Shown: piece by piece, positions 36,375 to 50,400 of the stretch | Numbering within the stretch: position 1 is the first letter of the stretch | Layout of the letters: every line of letters begins with the position of its first letter | DNA from: Neelides folsomi | Taxonomy: Eukaryota; Arthropoda; Collembola; Neelipleona; Neelidae | Reading direction: 5' to 3' | Assembly: GCA_034687125.1 (NCBI GenBank) | Contig: JAQGBZ010000010.1 | Coordinates: forward strand, 124,001 to 188,000 | Length of the DNA: 64,000 nt | Program-made: the position numbers and the translations under genes | Notes under the pieces: generated by a model | Database searches by the model: none | Told to the model about the DNA's origin: nothing | Seen by the model: only the letters and a program-made list of their open reading frames with translations

Positions 36375-39300
36375 GTGAAGCGCCACCGAGGAGAGGAGAT
36401 TCCGAGCAGCACGGATTGTCCCCAATCTCTGTAAGTCTCCTCACATCTTCCTTAATCCTCCCTTGTTGAGAAGCCCCTTCGTTTGTTTTTGGAAAATGAA
36501 GTGGCAGAGGGTCCCCTCCTTGGTAGGATGTGGAGGCCATATGGGGCCCACATGGGCTAACCCTCTAACAGATTGACCTCAGCAAGGATGTCCCACTCTG
36601 CCCCGCTCCCCGCCCCACTCCTAATCTCGAACCTCGAAAGACCACCCATTGACATTGCAGGGTGACGAGGGATCGGAGCCCCGAACACTCTCCCGCCCTC
36701 ACGGACGGTCAAGGGTGGACGGGAGGACTCTACGACCACGAATCCTGTCGAAACAACATGGGACTCTCCTCTGACCTTCCGGCGAACGGTGAGTTACTCC
36801 TAGGTAAACACACTTAAGCTCCTTATTATGCTTCTTATTATGCTCCATAATGCACATTCATCACTTGAAGAGCTCAGAGTGATGACAAGAGGCGACGTGA
36901 AGAGGTACGAATAAATCCATTTCCAGGTGAGATAAAGGGGGAGAAGGGGGACAACGGGGAGTCTCCATTCTCAAACTCCGACTCCGTTGGATCCTTTTCT
37001 GACAAGCCAACCGACTTCTCTTCGCCGTACAACCAGATCTACCCCACGTGAGCCTCAACCATATTTACACATCCAATCCCCCCATGTATATATTCCCGAT
37101 GATTCCTCATTAAGGCCCTAAGCTCGTAATTTATCTATAAGAGGATGAGAGAGCCCGAACAGGCGGGGGGAGAGCGACGGCCGCAAAAGCCTCGTTACTC
37201 CGACCTCGGCCCAACTAGGAAATATTCCATTATCCTCCCCGAAAGAGGATATGAGGAATTCTTTTGAGGAGACGGGCAGGGACGATGGGTGAATGGGCCG
37301 TGGAGGTGTAATCGGATATTCACTCATTCAGCCGCCTCCCATTCATCTACCTTTTATCCGCGATCCAAATGGACAATCTGGATTATGAGATATACTCTAC
37401 AGGGGCATGGGGGGATACGGGACCGGGGGATATCTCCAAAGTTCTGGGTTTTACAACGGAGCTCAGAGCTACCAGAACGCCGCCGCTTCTGCTGTCCTTT
37501 CTCAGTCCTACCCTGGTGAGATTTCAAAAGCCCTTTTCTCCTCCACGACCCTTTGTCAAAAATTGAATGTTTAGGAGGGGCGAGGGGTCAGTGCAAGGGG
37601 TCGTCTGGTGGATACCTCTACGGATCCAACTTCTCCTCGACTTCCTATGCTGCCACGAGCGGAGCGTATCATGGGTCGTACCAGACCTATGGACCGGAAT
37701 ACCCCTACCCGCCCTCCTTTCAATCCGCCGCTCCCGCCTCATCTTCAAACTACTTCCAAGGCGGGGGGACGGCCGCCACTTCCGCCGCGTATTATAATCC
37801 TTACCCAACTTCTTCTTCGGCCTCTACAGTCTACCAACATCCCATTCAAGGTATACATTGGTATTTGCTACAGATACCTTCTAATCCGGTTTCTTATGAA
37901 ATGATGAAAAATCCAAATTGATGAATGTTTTGAATTTGCGAAATGACAATTTAAAGTGATGAAATATCCTTAGAATTTTTTTAATACTTGCTTTCTACAT
38001 TAGATAACCCCGTGTTCCATCAAGGCGAGCTGAGCCCTCCATCACCGCCTAACAAAGAGGCAAAGAGTCGAAGAGGTACGACAACTTATTTTGTACCATT
38101 TATTTAAAATGATATTATGAATATTAATTAACTTGTAAGTTGAACTCAACCGCACCTTTATTGAAATGATCTCCTCTAGTTGAAAAATTAATTATGAAAA
38201 GTGGTTTGAAGCATGCGAGTGTACATACGCTTTGGTAGGTTGAACTTCAGAATTAAGAGAATTCTAACTAAAAAGCTAAAAGAGTCAATGATCTTTGCAA
38301 ACATTGTCCGCATTCCATGCGAATTGGCAAAATTTATTTTCAACTTCTCTTACTTCAACAATTTTGGTAAAAATGTGTATATTTGTTAACACGACAAGAT
38401 TACCATAAAGCTTGAATCTGCATTCATGAGACGTAACGCGTGCCAATAGAGAAGCTCGGAGAAAGAGGAGACGAATGCACGCTGTAATTTGATAACACAT
38501 TCATTTCCAGTGAGGTCAGGCGGAGGGCGGGGTCGGAGGCCAAATCCTTCTCCGGATCCAGAACATAACTTGGAGCGTGTTTTTATTTGGGACCTGGATG
38601 AGACGATCATTGTTTTCCACACGTTATTAGCACAAGGTGCAGCCTACAGATGGAAGGTATTCCCAAATTCCTCTTATTCCCTAATGTTTCTTTAAAGAGG
38701 ATTAAAGATTAAAATTCAAATGTTTAAAATTCCTTAGGACCCGGCCAGAGCTCTCCATTCAGGAGCCCAGATGGAAGAACTCATTTACAATCTCGCCGAC
38801 TCCCATTTCTTTTTCAATGATCTCGAGGTGAGGCGGAGAATTTACCAAATGCTCATTGCTCGTTAAATTATTGTAATATTAGCTCTAAGAGATCCTTAAA
38901 CTAAATTCACCTGTCATTAGCTTCGAAAACGTGAAAAAATTCCAACCAACGTGGTTATATAAATGTAATAGAGTAGCTTAGAAGAACTATTGAGTTTTAT
39001 ATCTTTTAATCGGAGCTTCGGAGCTCAGCTCATTCACTTTGCCTTTCACGTGCATATCTCAAGTTACCAATTCTATGTATAATTCTACAGTTTCGAATTC
39101 ATAGTACCAAACCTGCATCTATAGACGCTGAGACACAAACTTTAAAGTACAGCATAATGTACTCGTAATATACTAATAGTATAATACATAAATACAATAC
39201 ATGAGTTTATAAATATAAGAAAACTCATTGTACAGAAGCACTATTGTGGTATTTGATATCAGTTAAGTTTGAATTTATAAGGAATTACCTTCAAGAATCT

Positions 39301-42300
39301 CTATATGACTGCACTGACTCATGCACAGATGAAGGTGTGCATAAAATAGGGATAAATTGCTGTATAAAATCAAACATGCGAGAAAGAATTGTTGCTTATT
39401 GAGTTGAGTATTGAAATAAATATAAAATATTTTAAATATTATTTATAACTAATGATTATAAAACAATGTAAAAATTTCTAACATAGGGTTTATAAAGTTA
39501 GGACAAATAGGAATAGCGCAGTTAATATAAGAATGTCAATTTAAACAACGTAGAGAGTTCTTTTACTTAACAAATATTCGAATTGAACTCAATTGTTTTT
39601 TGCCTTTCCATTTAAAAGATATGGAAAATCAATTCTGTAAAATTACTTAAGAAAGTTAATATAATTGCATTTAATTTTCATAGAGATGTCCTTACTTTAT
39701 AAAGGCTTTGTATGCACAGGGAGGGCCATAAGTATCTTTCTTTTTTTTAATCAATTTTCTAACCAATTTTTCTAACATTTGGCAATGGTAATGCTTATAT
39801 ATTATATAATATATTCAGTAATATTATTTTGTCACTTGAGCTCCATCAGCTTCGAGGCAGCGTTGCAAACGCAAACAAACGACAGCTTCACATCCACGTT
39901 TGCACATAGCAACCTGAACTTCTGCAAACGCTTCGACTATTCCAGCCTGATTTCATCAAGTGTTGATGGAATCTTGGCGTAAACCTTGCTTTTGACAAAA
40001 CCCCATAAAAAGAAGTCCAAGAGAGTGAGATCTTGAGAGCGTGGAGGACATGGAAAAGCGCCTCGTCGGGCCCCGTCCTATCCATGGCGTTACAAACTTC
40101 GCGCTTTCTCAAAGAAAAGTAGCTGTCGTTTATTTATGCTTTGACCAAATCAGTTTTTAGTTTGCTTCATTGTCGATGGATATATTTAACACAAATCGCC
40201 GATGTTTAAAGATTTTTATCTTTAATCACATTAAAATGGTTGCCCATTAATAAAAAGATAGATACTTATACCCTTCCTGTATAATGCATAGGTATTAGTG
40301 GAGACATTTTTTTAATTAAATGAGGTTTATTGTATTCTATGAGCTCTTCAGGGTTTATGATTGATTAAATTGTTGAATTGAAATTGAATAGATAATATAT
40401 CGAACAGCACTAACGTTTAATATGAGAGCTTGGGATAGTTTAATTTTCAACTCGTTTGATGGAGTAAAGAGAGTTTGAAGAAGTTGAGGTTGAAGAGATC
40501 CTTTGCCAGCCTCCTCTGTATCCATTTTCTTCACTCACTTAAATCCCTAGTTGGCTCAAAAGAGCACCAGAGATCTCCCTTCTTCCAATCGCAAATCTTT
40601 AAATTCAACTTCTTCACTTTCCGTCGTGTCATGAAACAAAGCGGTTTGGTGTAATACAAAGACATGTAAGCCCAGCATGGAATGCATGATATAAAGCCTC
40701 GACGGAATAATAAGAAATCCAAAGCTTGAACTATTCCCTACATTTATTTGCAATGGGAGATAAATTTCTATTTGTGAGGTAGCAAGTGATTCTTGATTCT
40801 TCACACGCGAGAGGAAACTTTAATGAATTCTGTTCTCTCGATTCCCCATCGTCAATGTCACTACTCAGCGAAATTGCGAAAAGAAATATATTGCAAGTTA
40901 GAGCGCTTAGCGCTTCAACTTCAACGAAGCCTTCAATGAGTCGATGAGAATAAGGAAGCAGAGTATTTTGCATGATAAAAAACGACAAAGGTTCATAGTC
41001 AAAGTCAATTTGCATAATGGGATAATGAGCTGCTGTGACTGTGAGTGTCAAGTATTATTAAGAGTCAAAACTACGTTTTATTTTAAACTACCTTCATTCA
41101 AGTTCCAATAACTATTTACTTCTATTTCTACTTAAATATGGTTGATTAGTTTACCAAGTTAAGAAAATGAATATGTTTGGATTTCTAATCCACTGATGCT
41201 CTGTCAATATAACCAAAAAATTAGGTGTGTATAATATAAAAATTAATATAATCTTCACAATAAATATTTATTTACCTTATTTATTAGTAAATATACTTTG
41301 GCACACTTTACTGTAATTTCAAGATGTATCATTATATACAAAATAATATAGAATAAATAAAGATAAATGCGAGGTGAAATTACATATATAGTAAATATGA
41401 TAGGTAGTGTCTAATAACTAATAAATTACTAATAACTAAATAATAATGTAGATAGGTGCCTATCTATTTGTATGTACATTTTTTATTTTTAGTTTGATTG
41501 GAATGCAGTAGCAGTGATAATAATCTGTTGATGCTAATTTAAATGAAGATGGTTTAAATGACGGAAGTTCTTTTGTTTATTTTCATGTTTCGCCTTGACT
41601 TGTTGAACCCAATACCAATTTAGGAGTGTGATCAGGTTCACATTGACGACGTTTCCTCAGACGACAATGGACAAGACCTCAGGTAAAGATTTCATATTAT
41701 TTAATTTTCCTTATCAATTTTAAAATAATTAAATCAATTAGCCATGGAATATTCAATTTCTAATTAAGAAGGTTAAACTTAAGCTTAGGAGCTAATATTG
41801 TCGGATACGCCCCATGGAGCACATTAAAGTCAGATTAAAATTGAATAAATTAAACTCTTATTTTCATGTACACTCTTCGAGCCTTTCAATTTCTCTCCTA
41901 GCCTTAAAAGATAAAAATATTAATAAAATATTAGCACAATTAAGTTAGTTATTAAGGACATTAAACATAATTTGGCAATTATTGGTTTAATTCTATGTTA
42001 AGGCCAAATCCAGATACATTTTGCTCTTAATTCCTTATTAAGAAATTTTAATAAGTCATAATAAATAAAATACAGACTTAATAAGTAATGCACATTAACT
42101 TATTAAGCGACTTATATTTACTTTGAATATCTTTTTACTTTTCATTTATGAATATCATAAAAAATAATAAGATTAGTGAATAATGAACTTGCAAAGTAAT
42201 TCAATTTTGAGTCCATAGACATATGCAACAATGAAAATAAGAATAAAGAATTGCTCTCAATAGTAGGAGCTAGGCTAACATCGACCCTCACTCTCAGTAT

Positions 42301-45300
42301 GTCTGATCCTAAACATAATGAAAATAATGATGATGAACAACAAATCTTTTGATACATTTTGTTAGGATAATAGAATTAGATGAAAGTTTGTAATTCCTTA
42401 ATTAATTGTAGAGTGCATGAGTATTGGATTCATGTCATTTTGTTCAGAGAGCAAGGCGGATTAGAAGAGTAAAAGGTATTAAATGAACATACTATACATA
42501 GGTATACATTAGTTAGTTAGTTAGGTCAAGGGTGGTTGAGTCTTTTGAAAAGTTGAGACCAGTAATGAAGTAGTATTTATTTTCTTACAATCAGTTAGTT
42601 GCACTTTTCAATGTAACTATATATTGGATACAATGCACAGAATGCGCCCAAGATCCAAAAGAGTGAATCGAAAGTTGTCTAATTGGTCCAAACAAAGCTT
42701 TAATCCAAACATTGAAATATCATGTCATTGTTGTTGTTCAAAATCCTAAAAGCTTCCGTTTACATTTCAGCACCTACGACTTTACAGCAGATCAGTTTAA
42801 AACGGGCGGAAACGGAGGAATTTCCCTTGCCAGCGGAGCCCGCGGTGGAGTGGACTGGATGCGAAAACTTGCGTTCCGCTACCGGCGGATTAAAGAAATC
42901 TACACAGCACACAAGAACTCGGTGACAGGTAGAGCAGCGGAACTAAAACAACCATAAATACCCATAATTACTTATTATGACTTCTCGCCTTCTTTGATAA
43001 TCCACCACTATGTATCTCTCCAAGCAGAGGAATTTAGGCCGAGCTCCGCAGTTCCTCCCAAGTCATATGAAAGAATATTGAATTTCTCTTATTTTACTTC
43101 CGGTTCTCAACCAAGTCAATTGCGAATCCACCACCAGTCATACACATAAAAACACGGGCTAATTAAATAATAATATTATATGCCGAACATTCATTAACTC
43201 AAGGATCATGTCGTGGAAAAAAGAAAGTTCACTCATTCAATTCCCTTTTTTACCATTCTTTACTATTTCGAGCTTGAATCTTTATGCATTTCTGCACACT
43301 ATTCATAATGCCGGATTATGATAGGAGGCACAAACAACGGTAAACATGCAAAAGGCCATTGAGATAATCTAGTTAATTATTTTGATTATTATTTACAATG
43401 TGGATGTAATTGTAATTATATATTAATCTAATCTTTAATTATATATTAAAGTATAGGAAATGTGCGTTTAAATCTCTACGAATTGAACAATGAGTGGTTT
43501 ATTATAATTCAACAGAATTACAGTAATGGAGTCGCACACATCCAGATAATAATTCTATTATCTCTCTAGGTAGTAAAATTAACAGTCAAGAGGAGTTGCC
43601 AAACGCATTTTACACCCTAGGTTTAATCCATATTCCCCTGCTAGAGTATTCTTATACGTACTTTACTTTAATGTAACTTGAACATTAAAAGGGAGTAAAG
43701 ATGTAAAAATATTCGAGATAAGTTTTATAAGGTTTAATGAGTATGGTAAAACTTACATGAGCGTCGGAGATAGATGATAAAAGCAAAGAGGGAAGTGTTT
43801 TAAAATGTATGAGAAAAAAAGTCCCAAGACGAACTTTCAAATAATCTCTCCTTATCTTATCCAATAATCGTCGATTGCTCTGCAACACGAGTGTGCATTT
43901 GGACGAATTCATCCGTGGGAAGGAGAGTGGAGTGAGAGACAACTCCCTTGAATATCATAATCATAATGACTGTTAATAATGAATAATGCCGTTTTCCTCC
44001 TTCGTTTTTTTCCATGGATTGGAGTAATGTAAAGAACTCGATCTCAGGTAGAGATTACTCCCAACTTAAAAACCGTAGTCTTTCTCAGCTTTACTTTTAT
44101 ACGTATTCAATAATGAAGATAATGATGATAGAAAAACCATTGATGGACAAATTAAGATTATTATGTAGCTCGCAACGTCCGACCACTTCAACTTCTCATT
44201 TACTCCTCACGATTTATGAGATTAATTACAAATATTGATGGCGTTGAAGTGTTGTGAGAAATTACAATTAGGATGAATTACAATTTGCGCTTCCCCCATT
44301 TGTTTAGAAATGCATAATCAGGCTAAGAGGGTGTTCACATTCGTTTTTATCATGGCAAACTGCTCATATTTTGTCTCGCCCAAAACTTTTCCTTTCTCAT
44401 TTGAATGGAACGTAATGAATGAATTATGGAGATGAGCAAAAGGGGGGATGTATGTATGGGGAAGGGAAATGAGCGACGCTTTAAAAACGACAAGGAATCA
44501 ACATAAGGAATTGATTTCGCTTTCTTGATAGGAAGCTATTCAAACCCCATGTTGATCTCTCTTCTCAATATATACAACGACAGACTATTACCATGTACAT
44601 TCATCTCTCTCAACCCAGTGGAAGAGAAACCTGATGCTGAAAGTGAAAATAAACGGGGACATACCATCATAATAAGTATATGAATCGCATAGCAAGTATC
44701 AAATTCCGATCTTTCTGTCTTTGCTAACTTTGGTGTAACTTTGGTTGGTGGGGAGTGGAAGGAAGTGGACTTTTGCCTAATTCCGCTTTTGAGGCTGACA
44801 CTGATGCGGACCAAGTTCTTGGTCACACTTTCCACCCTCACCCTCCAGCCATTCCGCTCCCATTTGTATTACCATTCTCATTACGTGATCCGTCGCGGCA
44901 CCCTTTTATTTTCATTCGTGGCATAAGAGGTCCATTAATGTTCCTCATTAAATAATTGTATTGTTAGAGTAAATGGCTCCACTTGGGAAACGCCAAGTGT
45001 AATTATTTTCTTAACAAGGTTCTTTTATAAGTAAATGGGGGACAAGTCAGAATGTCACAACTTAACATTATCCTGCCAAAATATGTTCATGGATCTCTCA
45101 TATGCTATTAGAAACTTTCGACTCTCCTCCCCTGCCACTCTCTGTTTTAGCCCTAGGAGGGATATATTGTCGGCAAAAAGGATTTGTTTAATTAAACATA
45201 CATAAAATTATTATCCACTCTCATTCCCCATCTATTCACAACCTCCCAATAAATATTTATTCCTTACCACTCATTTTCCAATTGATAAGGGAGTTTCTCT

Positions 45301-47372
45301 CTTTTGGACCTTAATAGGAATGATGGGGCCAGAAACGAGAGAACGATGGATTCAAATTCGTGCTGCCATCGATGACATCACTGAGAATTGGAGCGGACTC
45401 TCTTCCAAATGTCTTCAGCTTATTAATTCCAGGTGAGTTATTTGCTCAGTTTCTCCATTTCATTGCTTTACAATTATGTGAATATCACGGTGGAAAAATT
45501 GTAAATCAATGTCGTCGAACTTACAACATTAAACTAATATTATGCAAATACGTCTCACTCTGCCACACTGATTGGAGGTGTAACGACATGAGTGAGATAT
45601 TACACAAAGGAAATGAATTATTCAAAGGTGAAATAATATTTTATGACCCTTGTACCATGTCTTTTAGGCAGAGCAGCGTGAACGTATTGGTCACATCAAC
45701 GAATTTAGTTCCGGCCTTGGCCAAAGTCCTCCTCTTCTCCCTTGGATCGTACTTCCCCATAGAGAACATTTATTCCTCAACAAAAACTGGTAAGATGCTC
45801 GGGACTGTTGTCCTAATGCTTATTATTGCATTTTACTATTTTTACACATTTCTTCACAATTTAGCCCATAAGCCTTCCTTAAATGTAATGTGCAAATTAT
45901 TAGATCATTAGACCTATGGTGCAATTTGTATTGTCATATAGGCCATCAGGCTACTGAGGTCCGCCATGTGTATTGGACATGAGTCAAAAACTGATTACTA
46001 ATCAGTGATTAGCGTCCATCTTCGCCAACTTACGTATAAATTAGCGAAAAGGAATATTTAATGAACTGAGGTAATTGTGCTTATTATCCAAGTAGGACCT
46101 AGCTCTTACTAACTCAATGGGATATATCCCCATCTCTTCTCACCTTTATTGCTCTCCTCGTCATTGTTCCTCAAGAACAAGTAATATTTATGAACAAGGA
46201 GGGAACTTTGGTTTTGCTGGGGTGAATGAATGAGAATTGAAGGGTGACAAATGGATTGTGTCTCTCTCATAGTTGATTCCGGTTCAGTAATTTCACGCAA
46301 TGTAGCAAGTGGCTAACGAGGGAGATGCTAATGGTGTTATACATGGCAAGGGGAGTCTCGACGATCACCTGCCTCCTCCGCTCACATAAGAGAGCAAGAG
46401 AGAGGAGAATGAGAGTATCCACATAATAATGCATAATAGCGATTTCACAGTTTAGAAATCACGGAGAAGTATAGAGAAGGGAGTCCAAGGTTTCACTCTC
46501 ACTCCCCTTCCCTTCCTTCATCCCAAACGGCATTAGATTTGTACAGTAAATTGAAGCAAGTGCTTGAGAAGCTGCAAATAACATCATCATGCATTGCCGA
46601 ACTCCGCGGAGATATCACCGGCCCACGAGCAAAACAAAGTGGGTTCTGGAATAACTAAATTTCCACGTCGCTCTCCAAAACCTTACACGATTAGTTAATT
46701 GATAGCCGTTTAGCAAAGCCCTCATTACGATGCCGAGACCTTTGATGGTTGTTAACATCCAGCCCATGCTATTTAATTTTAATTGGGCCCCTTCACACGA
46801 AGGGAAATGAGGTAGTTGTTGTATATTTGTTATTAACTATGTAGTTTTCTCTTGATGATATTATTATGTACTGTATGCAAATCTACGATGGTGTAATGTA
46901 AACGGCTCATACAATAATTGATTCTTCTTTTATCAATATAACAGGGAAGGAGAGTTGCTTCGAGAGGATCGTGTCTCGTTTTGGTCGCAAGTGTACCTAT
47001 GTCGTCGTCGGAGATGGACGGGACGAGGAACACGCTGCGAAACAGGTTCAGCTCTCTCTTGCATCACTCCATTCCACAATCAAACCCTCTTTCCTATGTC
47101 CTCTGTGAGATGCGAATTTATCCAGGCTGGATTTTCTCCCGGTTGCTTCCAACACCTCGCATTCCTTATCCTGTCGGAGTTCAATGATCTGCTTTTAAAT
47201 CCTTCAACCCCCATTCCTTTTGATCTCATTAAGAATGGAATTAGTATGCTGGAAGTCGTGGGGACTCATTTTACCATTTCTATTATTACAGATGAATTTT
47301 CCGTACTGGAAGATCTCTCAACGGAACGACATAGTCGCACTGCACAGTGCACTTGAAATGAATTTCCTTTAA
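36375..47372 (+). CDS. eya: Eyes absent (EYA) transcription cofactor/phosphatase, 5' exon missing
   Basis: EYA is a nuclear coactivator of SIX/sine oculis and a HAD-type tyrosine phosphatase. Exons are 36375-36430, 36661-36788, 36927-37047, 37403-37515, 37575-37850, 38004-38075, 38511-38656, 38738-38827, 41624-41682, 42771-42928, 45318-45432, 45668-45789, 46945-47045 and 47292-47372. They form one open frame of 545 residues. The first visible exon starts VKRHRGEE, like the VKRPK following the Drosophila N-terminus, so a start exon lies upstream. The N-terminal half is Tyr/Ser/Gly/Pro-rich (the transactivation region). The EYA domain begins [11 protein letters not shown], with catalytic D283 and D285 of the visible protein. 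It continues through [69 protein letters not shown] and the conserved C-terminal end. Identification is secure. Confidence 0.96.
38828..41623 (+). other. Long EYA intron carrying a decayed DNA transposon
   Basis: A 2.8 kb intron separates the exon ending FFFNDLE from the exon starting ECDQVHID. These are adjacent in all EYA proteins. Apart from the inverted-repeat element at 39716-40280, no gene is seen. Frames on the minus strand at 40531-41051 have no motif. Confidence 0.7.
39716..40280 (-). mobile_element. Decayed Tc1/mariner-superfamily element
   Basis: Two imperfect terminal inverted repeats bound the element. The left one is at 39716-39746 (starts ACAGGGAGGGCCATAAGTAT) and the right one at 40252-40280 (its complement starts ACAGGAAGGGTATAAGTAT). 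Between them, on the minus strand, is a relic of the transposase C-terminus, [17 protein letters not shown]. This corresponds to the PPRSPDLTPLDFFLWG block containing the third catalytic Asp of DDE transposases. The reading frame breaks at a stop shortly after, and the N-terminal two thirds is absent. At about 565 bases this is an internally deleted, non-autonomous copy. Flanks are TATGCA-like on both sides, but a clean TA duplication is not obvious. Confidence 0.8.
42929..45317 (+). other. EYA intron, no internal gene seen
   Basis: A 2.4 kb intron within the EYA-domain coding region. It contains GC-richer blocks similar to the upstream region and short frames without motifs. Such introns often hold enhancers in eya genes, but nothing specific is demonstrable here. 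Confidence 0.5.
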
Positions 47373-47492
47373 AAGGAGCCGCGACGGAAATCAACTATTA
47401 TTGTAAAATGACAATGAACGGTCCTTGTATACTCTCCAAACCCCCAATTTATTTATCTTTTATTATATTGTAGATATTACAATTCATATTAT

Positions 47493-47498
47493 AATAAA
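47493..47498 (+). terminator. Poly(A) signal downstream of EYA
   Basis: A canonical AATAAA lies about 120 bases after the EYA stop codon, in AT-rich sequence typical of a 3' UTR. Further AATAAA copies follow, so alternative ends are possible. Confidence 0.4.
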
Positions 47499-50400
47499 TA
47501 CATAGCCAATATAAACATTGTAATTGTAAATTAATTGTTAGTTATAGTCTGTTTAACCTCAAAGGCTCGTCTCTTCAATTCTTTTAATTAATTATGGTAA
47601 TTACTTTGTCAATTCTTATTCATAGTGTGTAAATATGTACTTATATTTATGATGTACTACTATATATAACTATACATTATAAATATATGTAAATTCATTT
47701 TGGTGATTCTAAATAAATACTAATTGATAAAAATGACTCATCTCTTTTTAATTCCTCAGGAGGTCATGGCTGTATAGTGGTAATGATTTAATGATTCAAT
47801 TTCTTTGCTGTTGCATATGATATGAATAAACTTGAAGTAATTTCATACTTTCATTATAAATCTATTGAAACTCGAAAAACAAGTAATGTTACAAGTGTAT
47901 GAATGCACCCAGAAAAAAAGAGTTTTGTTTTACAAACATTTTATTCGTGATCTCATCCGATTCCCATTCATAAATTATTTTTTCAAACGAATTTGATTTG
48001 TTTTATTAATTAATCTTTATAAATAAATACACTCATGTGTATGCAAATTATTTTTTGCTTCTTTGTCTTATCTTCTCCACTTAATCAATTCGAAATTTAT
48101 CTTTTTGATTTTGCCTAAAATGATAAAAGATAATGTAATAGCAATGTTCATTACAAGTTTAATGTTCACCACGTGGAAATTAAATAAAACATGTATTGAA
48201 AAAGAAAAGATAAATCGACACGTCAAAGATAGTGAACGTGAACAGAGAAAGTGAAGATCCGTAAGCAAACAATGTATGGATCTGTAGAAGTGTTAATTAT
48301 GAAACTGGATGAGGGGAAATGAGAAGTAAAAGACTCTCATTAGTTGAGTGATTGTTTGAAAAGGAAATCATGACAGAAAATGAGTTTCTCGTATTAATAT
48401 AATGTAATTTAGAGATGGAAGAAGATGACAGTGTTTACAAAGGCGAGTCAAGTTCATTTAGAAGTGACAACCTCAAGAGGATCCAAAGAACACTCGATGG
48501 GACATTCGTGGTGATCATGGCAGAGAAGTTATAAGAATACGAATTGCTACATGAATGAATCTCTCGTCCTTTAATTACCATTACAACTGTCACCGTCTCC
48601 TTCTGGGAATTCCAATTACAACTGCTGTGCGGAATGAATGACAAACACTTCCTTTCCCCCCAACCACCACAATTAAAAAGGAGTCGTTTTAATGTCATGT
48701 AAGAACATAAAGTGTGATTGTCCTCGAATAAATATACAATTTGTACCTTAAGAGATTTGGGACATTACGACGATTCCGGGAGCAGAATTGAAGAAATTCA
48801 CCGTAGGTTATTACAATATGCCAATTCTGAGCTGGATCTTGAAAGTGATCTCGTTAATTACGTGAGGAAATGCGATTGTCATGCTAATTATAATTAAGCC
48901 ATTGGGCGGGGCCGTAGACTCTTTAAGACAAAGGCGGCGTCTTACATCACACTTTCTACTGCTCTCATAATATTACCACTTGGCAGACCAAGGAATGGGA
49001 TCCGCTACAGAGGAATAAGGCAAGAGAGATTTCGCAAAGGAGTGGAGCAATTCCTCAAAGTATCTTATTGGGAGATAAGCTTGAGTTTAAGGTCTCTTTT
49101 TAATTGTGCAGAAAGGCCGTCGGGTCAGCGGGCCGAAAGGGACAGCCGGAGGAGAGTTTGATTATTCGATTAAATACAGCGATTACTTTCATTATCAAGA
49201 CAATAATTTGTGGGATCAGGATATTGTATTTAGGTATCTGACGTGATTGGCCCAATTGTAAATTAGATTGAAAGTAGATTATTAAACCTTTACCCAGCGA
49301 GCTCTCGAGTGCAACGTCAGCTTATGCAACATAAATTTATAATATGCATACAAAGAGGAATTGTGTTTGCTTTTGAGATCTTTGAAGGGGATCTCGACCG
49401 TAAAAAGTCCAACGACATCCAAATCCCTCAAATTTCTCCCATTTCTATACATTTTGTACATTTATGAAGGGAGTGCGAAAATCAGGATAAACCATATTTT
49501 CCCAATGACCTTTGTTGATGAATGGAGGAACAACCGAGGTTTCATCTGCGAGGGAATCGATTGCAAATTCCTCTTTTCTCATTCATTCTCCCACCACAGA
49601 AAATGTGCAAAGAGGGAAACATTGCTCCTTTCGGCACTCAATAGAGAACAATAATAATAATAGTTTCCTTACTCCTTCATTACATTCAACTTGTTTACAC
49701 TACCCCAAGTGATGAGTGAAAGGACTCGGTTGTGTTGAATAGAGAGTTGAGCAAGGTGCGGTGGCTATTCATGAACTCCTTCTAACATGCTGATGATTTA
49801 ATGATTATTGAATTGTGAATTCCACTTTTATTTGCACATACCGGATCTGCATCTGAGGCAGTCATAGAAGGGAGATATTACGCATCGCAAGAGGCCCCAC
49901 CGTGATCACTTCGTCAAATAAGGATCTCGAGGTGGTGAAGAAGTGACCCACTGGGAGACTTGGGACTTTACTCTTGAGAAATTGGGACGCTGCGATGACT
50001 AGCTCTTAAAGTCTGCTTTTTTTTTCCATTCAGCTCCTATCGTCTCCTCATCAATGGGAAATGACTGAAATGAGAATTGGAATGAAAGAGATGGAATGAT
50101 AATAATACTAATGTGCGAGTCCAATGCTTCATAAATTCATAGTTATTAATATTTAACTTTGCAACTTCTACGCAAAATTGTAATATACCATTTAAATATT
50201 TCTCATTTATGGTATTTACTATGCATTTACTTTGTGAGCCGGAGTTATTAAAATAAATATATGCCGTATATTAAGTGAGAACTGTTATTATTTTATGAAT
50301 CTAGTGAGTGTAAAATGGGACGATGAAGTGTGAGTTAAAGAGGTTGGAAAGATATTGAAAAAAAGTATTCAAACTTCCTGAGGAACTACGGGAGCATAGA

